From assembly GCA_021234155.1 (NCBI GenBank), contig JAJEKV010000023.1, positions 8,813,141-8,877,140 of the forward strand: a DNA stretch of 64,000 bases, given 5' to 3'. Position numbers and translations under genes: made by a program. The stretch comes from Isoetes taiwanensis (taxonomy: Eukaryota > Streptophyta > Lycopodiopsida > Isoetales > Isoetaceae). A model generated the notes under the pieces. That model was not told the DNA's origin and did no database searches. It saw only the letters and a list, made by a program, of their open reading frames with translations. This document shows, one piece after another, positions 9,476 to 23,350 of the stretch; positions within the stretch are counted from its first letter, which is position 1; every line of letters begins with the position of its first letter.

Positions 9476-9681
9476 GATGACCACTAATTCGTGGGTTTAT
9501 GCATCCAAATTATTATGGATGGCTTTTATTACTTTTGCAGAATTGAACAACTTAGCTGGAATTTGATGACTCCGGATACTCTTGAGCTCCAGTTGTGGTT
9601 GCTTCTAAGAGTTGATAGTATTCGTCATCATTTGCCAAATCTTCTTCATCAGAATTGGGAGTACTTATGCTTGAATAATCG

Positions 9682-9966
9682 TCATGACTCGGCTGCCAGA
9701 CTAGATGAATCACTTGAAATTTCTATAATAGAAATTGGAGATGCAGCACTCTCATTATTTCCGTTGGGAATTGGAGTGTCGTCATCTGAAGTGATCTCAA
9801 TGGGACTCTCATTAATCTGGGGACCATTCAAGGAATAAGGTTCCTTGGTCTCTCCCTCTGGATGGTGTAAGATGTACACCGGTTGCTGAAGCTCTTGTTG
9901 ATGCTTAGAGCAACAGTATGAGTTTAAGTCCAGATTTAGATTATGTGAATTTAGTTCACAATCCAT
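9682..9966 (-). pseudogene. Acidic linker fragment of the Copia-type polyprotein
   Basis: The 94-residue frame is rich in S, N, D and E (ISIIEISSDSSSLAAES) and continues after a stop as more acidic sequence (NSDEEDLANDDEYYQLLE). Such low-complexity acidic sequence is typical of the linker between integrase and reverse transcriptase in Copia polyproteins. There is no catalytic motif on either side, so the call rests on position and composition inside the element. Confidence 0.4.
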
Positions 9967-10008
9967 AATTTTAATCTCTTTTATTGGAAGTCTTAAAGAG
10001 TTCTGGCA

Positions 10009-10376
10009 TTAACACAACCATTGGGTCCAACACATTTAAATTAAAATCCCCCTTAAACCCCCTTTGGTTTGGGTGCATATTCACACGGGGGGTGACTCCA
10101 GGCAACGAGAGCTGTTGGATAGGACCCCTTATTCCTTAATCTACACCGTACGTAAAGTTCCTCATTTGTGCGGTATGCAAGTACAAAATTTGCTACACTG
10201 CAAAATACTATAAGATTTCAAGCGGAATACTATATGGTGTTGATTTCGTACGTGCAAAATACAATTATGAGGGCTCTCGCTGCCCTACGTCACCCCCCGT
10301 GTGAATATGCACCCAAACCAAAGGGGGTTTAAGGGGAATTTTAATTTAAATGTGTTGGACCCAATGGTTGTGTTAA
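10009..10376. mobile_element. MITE with long terminal inverted repeats, copy 1
   Basis: The left arm (10009-10097) and right arm (10289-10376) are near-perfect inverted repeats, including the shared block CCCTTTGGTTTGGGTGCATA. The interior is AT-rich and non-coding. It is nested in the Copia-type element. A second copy lies at 51324-51800. Short tandem repeats with the unit GGTTGTTATGTGTTGG follow on the right (10380-10490). Confidence 0.85.
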
Positions 10377-11144
10377 TTAATGTCAATGGTAGTTATGTGT
10401 TGGTTGTTAATATCAATGGTTATTATGTGTTGGTTGTTATGTGTTGGGGGATTTAATTTTTATATGTTGGATGTTAATGGTTTGTGTTAGGGACGCCACC
10501 CCCCCCTCCCCCCCTCCTGGGTGTGACAAAAGTTTTAGAATTCAAACTAGAAAAAAACTAGAATTTATTTGAGGCTTTCATCACCTGTAGCTTTTGAATT
10601 TGATCACAATAAAACAAATAGAACATAAGTAAAAATTACCATAAAGATAGAGCAGATTGATCCCATTATTCTGAAAGTCATAAAGTTTGCAACACCCATA
10701 CACAAACATTTTTCAACTAGAATTTAACAGCAGCCTTTGGCCTCCATGGATTCTTGTGGTGAGAAACCAAAGTGGGAAATTTTTCTGCTTGTTAGCACAA
10801 GAATCTAGAAGCCTTGGAATTTGCTTAATAACTGCCTCAAAATCTAAAAATGCATGGTAATTTTTTGCAAGCTTCATTCAGAATGAGCCATAAAACAATA
10901 TCCAATAGCGCAATCCTGTATTAATCAGCTGGTAGGATGTGAAAGCCTACCAAACCCGGCCGAAAAATTGCTGTTTTAGCATAGATAACTTAACCAAACA
11001 TATCCATATCATACACTATCAAAAAGATCTCGGAGAGAACTTTCCAACGCAATAAAAATCATCTCAAACAGAGCTCTGGATCAAAAGTTATTATAAGAAA
11101 CGTGTTGCCAGCGGGGAAACTGCACTACATGCGCCCTTCAAGCC

Positions 11145-11340
11145 CTTCATGTGCCCATTATGCACCACATACACAAAAAGAGGGCTTTTGTTGTGAGCTA
11201 TTGGTTGTTGACCATTGGAAAAAAAAGGCTAAAATCAATGGCCCTTCATGTGCCCATTATGCACCACACGCACAAAAAAGGGCTTTTATTGTGAGCCATT
11301 GGTTGTTGACCATTGAAAAAAAAAAGGCTAAAATCAATGG
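11145..11340 (+). repeat. Two tandem 97-bp repeats
   Basis: A unit starting CCCTTCATGTGCCCATTATG occurs at 11145-11241 and 11241-11340 with few differences, each ending in an A-run and GGCTAAAATCAATGG. It lies inside the Copia-type element and is not coding. Confidence 0.8.
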
Positions 11341-12578
11341 CTCAGAAATGGTGCACTCTAGATGTACGCATTAGTACATCCATTTGAATACATCACGAAA
11401 TCATAGGAAAACCTTAGTGAAAAGCGTACAAAAACACAAAGAAAACCCCCTGTTATTATGCTACATATTCATAAATAAATTCTGAGAATACTTCACCTTG
11501 CGTTTTGGAGGAGGTAAGTACGTTCAACATCCTTGGGAGTTCGAAGATTGGTTTGATTGAATGTCTTCAGCAGGTCTTTTGCCTTTGTCCATTGTAATCA
11601 GCACCAAAGAAAGGTCTTGAATAATATACTCCAAAAAACAGAATAAGTGTCTGCTATAAGATTTGAATCTTGAGGAGGTGATCAAGCTCTTCAAGAGCAA
11701 TTTGGAAAAACGGACAGGATTGTAGCAGTTGGTGGAGCAGAGAATCGTGTTTGGAACAGGATTTAGAAAGCCGGAAAGGATGCATCTGTTAGGGCGCACC
11801 TTCTGATTTCTGTCCACGTGGCAAATTATTGCCACAAAAAATTTGTTTGGGCGACGTCTGAGATTGCCGCGACCTGGTGCGAATCGGGCAAAAGCCTTAT
11901 CTTTGGCATGGCTAGATCCGGCCGACTGGCGGGGGCTGCAGGTACAGCTTCGGATTCAAAGAAGACAGGAGGTTGTTTCATCCTTCTGCTGTCGTTTGAC
12001 AGCAAGAGTGAAAGCGATGCCTCCAAATTTCTGCTGTTGTTCAATAGGAGTAGCAACGCTTATTGCCCTCCATAAATAGATGGATCCAATAAATCAGATT
12101 GGCCCATTTTCTTTCTGCAATTTTCTTCTGCGGTTGTCTTCTGCAGCATTATTCTTCGCAGAGTTATCTCGCTGGGAGAATAGCATGCAATTTGATGCAT
12201 GATCTTCAGTGTCTTGTTCACTGGAATAACTGCTGAGCATCGTTTGATGGCTACAGCATCATTTTTGGTCTACGCAGCATTCTTTGCTGGGACGTTGAGA
12301 TGAATTTGGCAGGGGGGATGCCAATTCCGAATTCTTGTACAGAAGCCGTTATAAATTTGCTTCAATGAGCAATATGATGTTGGCAGCATGATTGCGCTGC
12401 TTCTTGTGCTTGCTTAAGATAGATTTAGAGAAAAAAATTTAAGAATTGAATAAACCTTAATTTCTTCCGCATTCTTGTGTCCAGGATCATTTGCTTCCAT
12501 TGCTTGGATTGCTTGCTTGGGTCGCTTGGGTTGGGCTGCTCTACAAGGCAGCCCTCGATTTCTTTAGCCTTTAACGAG

Positions 12579-12590
12579 GCTCTGATACCA
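12579..12590 (-). other. Primer-binding site of the Copia-type element
   Basis: Minus strand TGGTATCAGAGC directly abuts the LTR at 12591. It matches the 3' end of initiator tRNA-Met and sets the orientation of the element. Confidence 0.88.
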
Positions 12591-12834
12591 TGTTATGAAA
12601 TAGAATTGTGCGGAAAATTGTATTGATATGAGATTAATCAGAGTTAATCAGAGTCAATCCAAATAGCCTGGATTGTGGCTTTACATAGTGTATGAAGAGG
12701 CATGAGTTGCATCTCTTTATGAATGGACACATTCCACATCATCATGTCCTTTGGCATGGATCGATGACGTGTACAAGCACAATATCATTTGTGTTTGTTC
12801 AGGGAGATTAATCCCTTATTCATTACTGTTAATA
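12591..12834 (-). repeat. 5' LTR of the Copia-type element
   Basis: This is the 244-bp partner of the LTR at 8514-8757, with 4 differences by eye. The TSD base block CTATT follows at 12835-12839. Confidence 0.88.
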
Positions 12835-12839
12835 CTATT

Positions 12840-15189
12840 TCTGATGATAATAACACCAAGTTGTTGCAGTTGGAAAAAGGAGACTATTTCATGGCATACG
12901 ATATGGCAATTGCCTAGGTCTATACAAAGAAAAATCTCTGTGGTAAATGCTGCTTTTGGAGGCCCTAGAAGTTTTCCCTGTAGAGAATATGTAATTGTAC
13001 GCTGTCTACACTAAACTTGGTAGGGACCATATTATTTTTTGTCTTTGAGAGTGTATGCAATAATTTAAGGAAAATTAAAGAATTCTGTCCTGGTTAGTCG
13101 CTGTATCTAACATAAATTGCTCATGGCTGACCTTTTCTCATGGGAATGAAGTCAGGAAAAGACTAATATCTGGGGTTCATGACCATCCCAGCTGATATAT
13201 ATGTCCCATAAGCTGTTAAACAGGTTTCCAATCCAATGAAATTTTTAAAATGATTGTGCATGACACTAAGGGCATGTAGCACTAAATGGCTTCCTGAGGG
13301 ATATGACAAAGTAGTGGTTGGGTGTTATGGGCTTTGAGCTAACGATAACGTGGCCCCAAATTTGAAGAGAACTAATTTGGAATGTGATCATCGTTATTTT
13401 GACTTGCATGTCTAGGGGCTTCTCCAACAATCGTCCCATTTCGTGCACTCAAACCACTGAAATCAACTCCAGATATCTGCCCTATGCCAGTATCTCGGGA
13501 TATTTATGGAGATTCTAGTAGATGGCTCTGGGTTTATACTCTGAAAGTATAATCTGCTCTTGATGAGTTCAATCAATTTCAGTCAGTTCATTGTGCTTGT
13601 TACTAATAAGGAACCTATCAAACTGATGATCCCACAAAAAGAAAAGGCAGGGGATGTAGGGTTTTTTATACAGAATATCTCAGACGGCATAGCCATAGTT
13701 CTGCCTTTGCCTACCCGGTTCTCTAGGCTAGCAAACAACCTAGCTTCTTCAGCTTATGATTTCAGAAATAACTTAAACTTTGAGGATGCCCGTAGTTTAA
13801 TCTAATATTGAAGACCAAAATCAGAGAGCTTACTGAAATAAGACGAATACGTTTAGAAGCCCCTTGCCATAACGATCTGAAGCAGCCCGATTTGAGAGTA
13901 GGAGATGTGGACTCTTAAATATGCATGCATTCAAGAACATATGGCAGAGCTGTCACCAGGAAGTGGCGTAGCTGTCTCCAGGCGAATTCAGACAGCAAAA
14001 AACAGCCAGAAAGATCCGGTAATGTGGCAAGAAGAGCATGGCTGCCATAGCCCGATTAGATCGAGCTTGCTGGAGCGACCGCAAAAAAAAAAAAAAAAAA
14101 AAAAAAAGGAAAATTTCAAACACAATTACATATGAGTTGATTATTTAGTTTCTGTATGTTTGTTGATACATATTCCATAGCATTATCTTATGGAGAGTTT
14201 GCCTACACATTAGGTAGTCAAATATCCCAAATGAGAGCTTAGCTCTCATAGTTTGCAGATTGAGTGCTAAAGAAATGGGCTAATAGAAAATGTGAGGTAT
14301 GTGGATAGAGGGTGTATGGGGGGATGAAAACTGGGGAGCAGATTCTAGGGGTCCTGCGACCGGCGGGAGCCAAGAGTGGGTCTGGAATCGGCGACCCAGT
14401 TTCATCCCCCCACAACATAGCCATTGGGGAGGGATTGAGAGGAATCAAAGACCCACTTTCCATTCCGCAGCCAAAACGAGCTCCCCGGTTGCCATGTTGT
14501 GACTGATGTGTATTTTTTTTACAGTTACATCTCTTAAATTGGCGACGGTTAACTAAACTCTCTTACCCTCTTAAACTGCGTTAAAGAACTATGTCAAGTT
14601 CAATAGGCACAATTAGCCCGTGTAATCACGTGGATTTTATTTATGTGACTTTCCTTCTAGAACACAAAGTCTTTATAAGATGTTGAATGGGTATTTTTAT
14701 TTGTTCATGGCTTCCAATAGACTATGGCTGTAAGTCGTAAGTTTTACAAGCTGTGGAAAAGCAAGTTGTGAGCTACTGTTTCATCGCTGTAAAAACACTT
14801 ATTGCAAATTACTACATAAAACCGGCTACTAAAGAACCAAGTAATAAGTCACCACTGGCGACAGCTTTTTCCAGCTTTCACATCCAGAAATTTAGTATTC
14901 TATCCCGCAAAATACAAGATCAGCGGCCAAGAAGCAAAGCTTCTGTCAGGAAACAGTCCACATCATCTAGAATTGAATTTAAGGTGGGAATTCACCACCA
15001 ATTCATGACAGAAAAGCACTGCCATCTTAAAGAATAGGTTGCACAATATAATGCTTTACGAAATATGTGTGCAACATGACCTTAGCCAAGGCAATTATTG
15101 ACTTTACAATGGCTTTTGAAATGCCATATAATTCAACACGCATCAGGTGGCTCCTTGTGCTAAAAACATTAGGAGCCACTTTATTGGAA
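12840..15189. other. Intergenic, no gene recognised; poly(A) tract
   Basis: Just after the Copia-type insertion the plus strand stays open for about 30 codons in frame with sequence before the insertion, so a gene may have been split, but I cannot name it. A 25-base A run lies at 14083-14107 and could be a retroposon tail. Several short ORFs here look like chance. Confidence 0.4.
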
Positions 15190-18100
15190 CTATTTTAGTT
15201 GGCAGTCTAATGATACAGGAACAATTGATTGAACTGGGACCTGAGCAGTTATTTGGTTCTTTATTGTATCAAGGCATTGCTCAATCTCCTTAAATAGCTG
15301 ATGATTTTGTGCAGAATGTGGGCGCAAACTAGTTAGTGTATTTTCTAATATCATTGCCACATCTGGAGATGACAAATGCTTCTCTGTACACATCTGCAGG
15401 GAGGACAAAACGAGATAATGAATGAAACCCAAAACTGAATACCAGTAGATAAAGGTTAAGTTTTTACCTGTATCATCAACAACGTTGCCACGCATGATGC
15501 TATTAGATCCATTGGAATGATTGACTCTTTTCCAGAAGGTAATGTCCTCTGGCTCAATAGGTCATGGGAACCACCTTGTGTCCGACATGAATCAGCAGCT
15601 GCTCCTGTTGGCTGTGGTGGACATAATCTATCATACTCGATTCCTATGTGTGTGTTCAAGGAACAGTTTGTGGTAAAACTTTCTCCTTTTACACTTGATG
15701 GGATATAGCTGCTCTTAGAAGCTAATTTACCATCACTTTCACCTGAAGCTGACATTTCCTGAGAGGAAAGAAAAAGTAATCGAATACGAAGAACCATAGT
15801 CAGACGTCTTCAATGTCGCATAGAAAGAAAGCACTAACAAATGTCAGCTCATCAGCAGACTCAGCACATCTTCAACATGGGCCATAAAAGTAACTTGTCC
15901 TTGTCAGAAAGTCCTCAAATATTTCTGGCTAGTACCAGTCCTACATGACAACTTTCTTCCAAGTAAAGTCAGTCTAATTTACCAAACACAACATCTGTCT
16001 TTGTAGATCAACATTACTAAACAAAGTGACAATCTAATCAGGCACTGCTCTATCATCTACAGATTACAGTTATGTCAAATTACCTGTACTGCCTCCGTTA
16101 CCATGTTCCTTGCTTCCCTTTGAGCAGATACAGCTATTTCTTCTACTGGTGGTCCAGACAATGGAGTAGAAACATTAGCCTCGGAAAGTACATACGTCGA
16201 ATTCCAGGGTTGGGAAGGTGTAGAATGCCATGGAGGTACTAAATTGTCCTGATATTTATTCCTCTGTCTCAATTGTAGCAATGCTGCAGAAACCTGACAC
16301 GGTAAATTACTTAGTAGATTGTCCCACGGGTCACATAGTGGTCTAAGTATCCAATTCACCTGTTTATTGACTTCCTTTAGTTGAAGGACAACTGTGGCAT
16401 ATTGCCTTCGGAAAGGCTCTGAACCTTTTATGGATTCACTATCTCCAGTTACTTCATCATTCATTCTTCGTAACTCTACTAATAATGCCTCCTGGAAAAT
16501 AATCAATCAACATTATATCAACTAGTTGCATTCTATCAAAGACAATCTTGAGTTTTAATGTTGCACAAAACATGCAGCATGTGGTTTGGAACCTTTTTAT
16601 CGAGTGCTCGAGACAGTTCTGCAAGTGCCCGGATATCAGCTTCACGTGCTTGAACCTGGGCGGATGTATGAGGTTGCGTATGTACAGCTTGTTGAACAGC
16701 GGCGGCTGCTTCGTTTGCAGCAGCCTTTGCAAGTAGTACTGCATCAACAGAATCTGTCTGCAATCCACAAAAGCAAGAACATATAAGCCTTTTCTTACAG
16801 CTGGTTAAAGCACATTACTCAAAGAGAGTGTATAACCTGAGCCCGTCTACATAGTGTATTTAGGAAGTACTGTGATGGGGTGGCAAAGGCTTGAACTGTC
16901 CCTGGTCTTTCCAGCCTTTCATTTAAGGCAGTACGAGCTGCAACTCCTGCATTGACTGTTTTCTCATACCTTGCTTCCATTTGATTTCTGCCTGCAACAT
17001 TTATAACGCGTTTCTTGCGCATCAGTTCTGACATATTTTCAAAAGGATGCACTGGCATTGTATCAATGTCCTGCCATACAAAATAGGAAACATCAGTTAT
17101 ATGTACGATCTAGCATGTTGAACCAATCGTGATGTAGAAATGCCCTTTATAGGTGACTTACAAGCACGAATTCGACTCCAAGCTCTGGATTATCAAATTG
17201 CACACGACATCGGTTCCGATCGACAGTAAGAATGCTCCCGTCATGAATTTGCTTTGTTCTTGGGTGGCGAGCAATCACACGTTGTCCCACTGTAAGAGGG
17301 CGTGCCAAATCAAGAGGTAGTCCATCCTTAAGACCACTGCGTAGCTCATGATAATGATCACGTACTGATTCACGATACTTTTCTAATTTTTCGCGTTCCT
17401 CCTGCAAAAACTTTTTGGAAAGCCTTCGTGGTTTTCCAAGAGAGCTGCAATGCAAAAAAATAAAAAAATAAAAAATCATTTTATGTATCAATCTATTTTA
17501 TCTCCAAAAAAAACTCATTTAAACCTATAATATACAAAATGATAGTGCATTCTTCAGATTGTTACCTGCGTATCACTCCCCATTCAGCCCGTGTGAGTTT
17601 AGATACATGCCCTAGGCCAGCATGGTTGAGATATTCTACAAATTCATTCCGTGCAAACCATGGAAGGTCAATTGCACTATAAAACCACTCATATAAACAC
17701 CACTGACGAGCTCCCGATGACAAACAATGTGTCAACCTTGTCTGAAAACAAACAGCAATGTAAAGCTATACGGGTCTACAGAACATATGAGTTGTCTCAG
17801 ATGGTTATGTGCCAACCTTTAAACTGGAAGGACCAGCTTCTGCTGAAGAATGTGGGCAATATGGACCACCATTCCGCATATGCTCAATGGGTTGGGGTTC
17901 TTCTACAGCGGCCATCACAGGAACCTCAATTGCGCCTCTTTCAATCTTCTTCTTGTTCCTCAATTTTGCTGGCAGATTACACTCGTCATGCACAAGGCCA
18001 TTGCGAAATTGGTCATCTGTCTGTTTCACGGCTTTTGAAACTTGTCTTGGCAGACGTGGAAGCCGTTTGTATTTGCTGGAAACCCTTGGCTGAAATGCCC

Positions 18101-20391
18101 AATAATAGCAATTATATCATAGCAAAGACAAGAGTGCTAAAAAATCAAACTGGTACCTCTTCATCAACACGTCTATTGCTCCCATTGCGATCATCATAAC
18201 CATTCCCCTGAATGTTACCATGACTAGACAATTCAGTATTTCTCAAGCTACCAATAAACCCATAACCCACACAAAAAAAATTAAAAAGCAGCACTGAAGT
18301 ATAACCTTGTCCACACTTGTTCTCTTTTTCTTGCTTTTTGGTTCAGAAGGGGACTGATACACAGCTTCCAGTTTCATGTTCTGCTCCTTGACTTCAACCT
18401 CCAGCTTTCTTGATATGTGTTTAATAGCTTGATACTCCAACAGCTTCTGTTGGTGCAAATGCATGACTTCAGTAGCTATGTCCTCAACTTCCAGTCTTTC
18501 AAGCTCTTCCTCATCGGAAACCTTGGCTGAAGTTCAACCATAATAATAATTATGTGCCCATTGTTCAAAAGTTTTTCCTATGTGCAATGAGACACAGAAA
18601 ACTAACAAATTCTATTTTGCATGGTTGCAAAAAGGATAGTCATATAGCTTCAAACAACGCCAACAATTTTTCTGAACAAAAAACATGTACAGAAGTATGA
18701 TGCAGGCAGTATGAAATTAACCTGATTCTAGTGTTGGTGAAGGAAGCAGACCACTCAAAGATAAGTCAGCAAGAGTTGCAAGAGTATCCAGGCCACTCTG
18801 CTCATCTGCGAAATCTCCAGGGTCAGTAAAATCCTTTTGAAAGCGAACGTACTCTCTTGAGATGGTATATACCTCCAGAAAATAACTGCCTACTTCGTTT
18901 CATTCGTTGACTATTTATCCTTTTTCCTAGTAAAAAAGGCTTTGAATCTTCAACAGCTCCATTATCAGCATCTGCACACAATTTATCCTCTGTATGACTG
19001 CTTTCTTCTTCTGCATTGCCATATTCATCATGCTGCACTTGATTTTTCAGTTTTTGTGGCAAGCGTTTCAATCGAGTGGCGGCAGTATCTCCACCATTTG
19101 TTTTCGCAGCGGTGTCCAATATATCCCATCGCCTTGAACTACGTTCAAAATTATTATCATTACTCTTACTTTGCTTGCTATCATCAGATCCATCATCAGC
19201 GCTAGATGATTCTGTAGGCCTGACTCCTGATCTGAATGATCTGTTGCCATTTTGGGCTGAACCATGTATGCGGGCAGACCTTCGAGATGGTGTTTGAGGT
19301 GCCCCTGTCTTTTTTGAAGCCGAAGCCAATGTCATTGCCACTGCCTTCGCTACTGTACTAACAGAATCCTCTTCAGATTCTTCCTGCTGTGCTTTATTTA
19401 CAATCCTCCTGTTTCTTGGATTTTTTCCAGACAACTCTTCCATTAAAAAATGAGGCATCCTGTTTCCTGCTACTCGAGGACGTGTTGCTGCACATCAAAG
19501 ATTATCAACCCAACGATTCTACTAAATGTTGACAACAGAATACTTACTTCTTGGTTTTTTTGCTGGAGAGGGACCACCATAACCTGGACCAGGCAAGGCC
19601 TGTGCTGCAGAACAAGTTTTATTGCTCAGAACAGAATTTGCTCCAGAAGGAACCTGATAATTGCAAAACTTTGTCAGAACATCTACTCGTTTATACTCCT
19701 CCAAGATATCACAAAATCTACCATATCAAATCAAGAAATATCATTTGTGGGACTCACTAATATATTGTAATGGTCTGTCATCATTGCAATCAATCCTGCT
19801 GCAGACGCAGCCCCCTCAGGAAGAGACAAATATGCCTGCATTAAGTCTTGTTTGGCTAAGTACATACAAATTGGACATTTACATTTACAGATGATAAGGA
19901 ATTACTTTTGTTACCTTATTCATGTTGTATAGAGTTTCAACCATCTCAATTGAACGATTATGCAAACAACCTGAGACCTGCAAAAAGTTTATGTTTAATT
20001 AATTCCAAGCACCTTCAATAGAATGCTCATACACAAGGTCAAGCTTATTACTTAGTTGTATTTATCAATAAGCATTTTTACAGGCAACTGATACCTTTTT
20101 CCAATCTCTTCCATACGATCGGTATGCTCGATAAAACTGCTCTATCTCATCCTTGCTCCATGGAAGTCCAAGTGCTTCTGGAGGCTTGCGTTTCTGTAGG
20201 ATTAGACCCAAAATATTACTTTCAATATCATCTGCTGCACAGGTTATCTATTGCCTTTCCAAAGGATACAGTTTCAAACATTTTGGTAGATAACTGACCC
20301 TTAGTTTGCCGCTTCCTTCATCATCTTTGTCCACGCTTTCCTCGTTTGCCTTTGGAACCGTTCTTAGCCTTCTCGCACATGGCAGTTTCAT
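15190..20391 (-). CDS. ALWAYS EARLY / LIN9-type protein, 18 exons
   Basis: This is a subunit of plant MuvB/DREAM-like complexes, which regulate cell-cycle and developmental genes in the nucleus. The exons I read, with GT/AG borders, are 20391-20299, 20193-20095, 19977-19915, 19835-19758, 19653-19548, 19487-18853, 18833-18722, 18526-18306, 18207-18157, 18089-17817, 17741-17576, 17444-17162, 17070-16837, 16757-16593, 16491-16360, 16293-16084, 15758-15468 and 15393-15190. The SANT/Myb domain spans exons 2-3 ([35 protein letters not shown]) and is followed by [20 protein letters not shown] charged nuclear region follows, then TLADLSL, then the DIRP domain in exons 11-12 ([56 protein letters not shown]). 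Exon 14 is an alanine-rich coiled stretch. Exons 6 and 7 are joined only if 19 nt (18852-18834) are skipped; see findings. Confidence 0.93.
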
Positions 20392-22175
20392 TCTCTGTTC
20401 TGTTCTCTTTTTAAGATTTCAACGCAGGCTGACGGTACAAACGCTCATAAGTGAAGTGGAGACTATGTGGGAATAGAAGATGACAATATTGGTATGCTGA
20501 ACTCGACTGCGAAATCGGGAAGAAGATCTACTATCTGGAGCTACAATATCCGGGTGGGAGAAAATAGCGAAAAGGCTCCATATCTTTCAGAGAACATAAA
20601 TCCCTGCAAAATTCAAACTATCCCAAATCAATTGATCAAATCATCAATTTCAAATCCTTCGGAGACAGAGATACAAGAACCATCAAAATCGGGCACATAC
20701 CTGTCTTGAACTGCCGTTATAAAACATCAAACTGATCAACCCGCAACGCCTAAAAAGCTAGTGGGGCCGATAAGGAAATGGAGCTACAAAAACCGATAAT
20801 CGGGAGGGAGAATTGTAAGGAAAAGCAGGGCTGAACGGATTTAAAAGCGGAAAAAACCCTAGACCGATCTGGAAGTAGAGAATTTAAGATTGAGAAAGAA
20901 AAGGTTTTGCTTCTCATGCAATAGGATCTGGCAATCTAAATGGGCTGCCGGAGCGAATAATGCCGCCGGATATGGAGGCTCCGGTAGAGAGAGAAGAAGG
21001 GCAAAACAGTGAGCGACTAGCCTAGAACAGAATTCAAACAATGGAAAAAGAGGCCTTTTTTAAATTTTCAAATTTAAAATTTGCGAAAGCAAAGCCCTCC
21101 CCGACTCCTATATTAAAAAAATAAATATAGAAGTAATTAGAAACCGGTTTATAACTTCCGCCGCTTGCCCGCGGTTTTTCCGTTGGTTTTGTTTCTTTTA
21201 AGGCTTGTCGGCCCGAACACTAACGGGATTTCAAAGCTGCCTTCCAATTTAATTTTTTGCTATGTCAATCTGAGCCGTTGAATTTTTGTGCCACATCCAC
21301 GGTGGGGATACGGGAGACATCTAAATCTCAGCCGTCGGTTTTCTTAAACTGCATCCGTCTTTCGCGCCATATGTGCTGGCTGGTTAACCAAAGGATAAAT
21401 AGCTGTTTAATTTTCAATGGGCCTATTGAAATTTGAGCTTTTCTTTTTTCTTTTTCTTTATTTTCTTTGAATTTGATTGATATTTACATTTTAGATTAGA
21501 TACGGCCATAATATATTGTCCTCGACCACTACTTTATCACAATTTCTTTACTCATTATTTTAGCATATACGTCTCTGGTCTCTGTCCTGGTTTTGGAGGT
21601 AGGACACTTAAATAGCTTTGGACATGGAAGGCTAACATTTGTACCACACAAAATATTCCAATTCCTTCATGCCAACTTTATGGTGCTTCCTTTTGCCTTA
21701 TCTTCTTTTACTTGGATCTAACACTTTCGAATTCCAATGTGCAAAAATCATAGGAACTATTCTAGGTGTAGTGGCAAAGCATACTTACACTGATTTGAAA
21801 ATCTGTAATATGTTCTGCTTTTGTTGTGCTCCAGAGTAGCAAGGATTACTAAAATGTAAGTCTTAAATGGGACTAATATCTTGTTTCTTTCTTTCTTTTA
21901 ACATTCTAACATTTCTAACAACATGCAAACATTAATGTGGACGTCCTCCACTCTTCTATTGTGCATGCATCGATAGCGCATCCCCGATGTTGGCAATTAC
22001 TGCAAATTACATTTTCTATTATTGGTAATATATCTCTTTTTTAATTTGCCGGATACCTCTTTTCTTTTATCCCTCTTGCTTGGAGCATTCTTTTGTTAAA
22101 TAAACACCTTTGCTACAGCTTCTCTTTCCCTTTGTTTATTTGCTTGCTTCTCAGTCAGCTATTGCATCAATTTAT
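20392..22175. other. Upstream region of the ALY gene, no other gene seen
   Basis: The ALY promoter and 5' UTR must lie at the start of this stretch on the minus strand. I see no clear TATA box close to the ATG. The stretch 20400-20860 is purine-rich on the plus strand and could be 5' UTR. The rest is AT-rich and has no recognisable coding sequence. Confidence 0.4.
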
Positions 22176-22179
22176 ACAG

Positions 22180-23190
<1,011 letters not shown>

Positions 23191-23234
23191 ATAGAATAGA
23201 ATAGAATAGATTTTTAGCGAAAAGTGTGGTGGTT

Positions 23235-23350
23235 GGGTGCAGCACCGAGACTTCCCGAGAGGTCACCCATCCCAGTACTATTCCGGCCCAAGCGCGCTTA
23301 ACTTCAGAGTTCTGATGGGATCCGGTGTGGTAGCGCTGGTATGACCGCAC
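23235..23350 (-). rRNA. 5S rRNA sequence, possibly a 5S-derived SINE
   Basis: The minus strand reads the 5S gene from GTGCGGTCATACCAGC to CGGTGCTGCACCC. The internal Pol III control region is intact: GTTAAGCGCGCTTGGGC (A box) and TACTGGGATGGGTGACC (C box region). The first bases (GTGCGG in place of GGGTGCG) differ slightly from the usual start. A TTTT run follows about 10 nt behind the 3' end and could terminate Pol III. There is only one copy, not a tandem array. Directly behind it comes GCTAAAAAT and a (CTATT)n tract, which also ends the LINE 3' tail at 29.4 kb. It may be a dispersed 5S gene, or a 5S-headed retroposon. Confidence 0.88.

Larger units (their letters stand above)
8514..12834 (-). 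mobile_element. Copia-type LTR retrotransposon, internally deleted, with both LTRs and TSD
   Basis: Two 244-bp direct LTRs (8514-8757 and 12591-12834) differ at 4 positions by my count. A CTATT target-site duplication flanks the element (8509-8513 and 12835-12839). A tRNA-iMet PBS lies at 12579-12590 against the right LTR, and a purine tract (minus-strand AAGGGGGAG) abuts the left LTR, so the element reads on the minus strand. LTR tips are TGTTATG...GTTAATA on the plus strand, an imperfect terminal match. The interior holds a possible gag start near 11580 and an acidic linker ORF (9682-9966). I see no intact reverse transcriptase or integrase, so it is non-autonomous. A MITE and local duplications sit inside it. 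Confidence 0.88.

Noticed and set aside
14083-14107. SINE ending at the 25-base A run
   Set aside because: I looked upstream for A and B boxes and a TSD and found no convincing pair, so only the A run is noted.
23235-23350. 5S sequence as part of a Cassandra-type TRIM
   Set aside because: Cassandra elements carry 5S in their LTRs, but I found no adjacent TGGTATCAGAGC PBS, no polypurine tract and no second LTR copy here.
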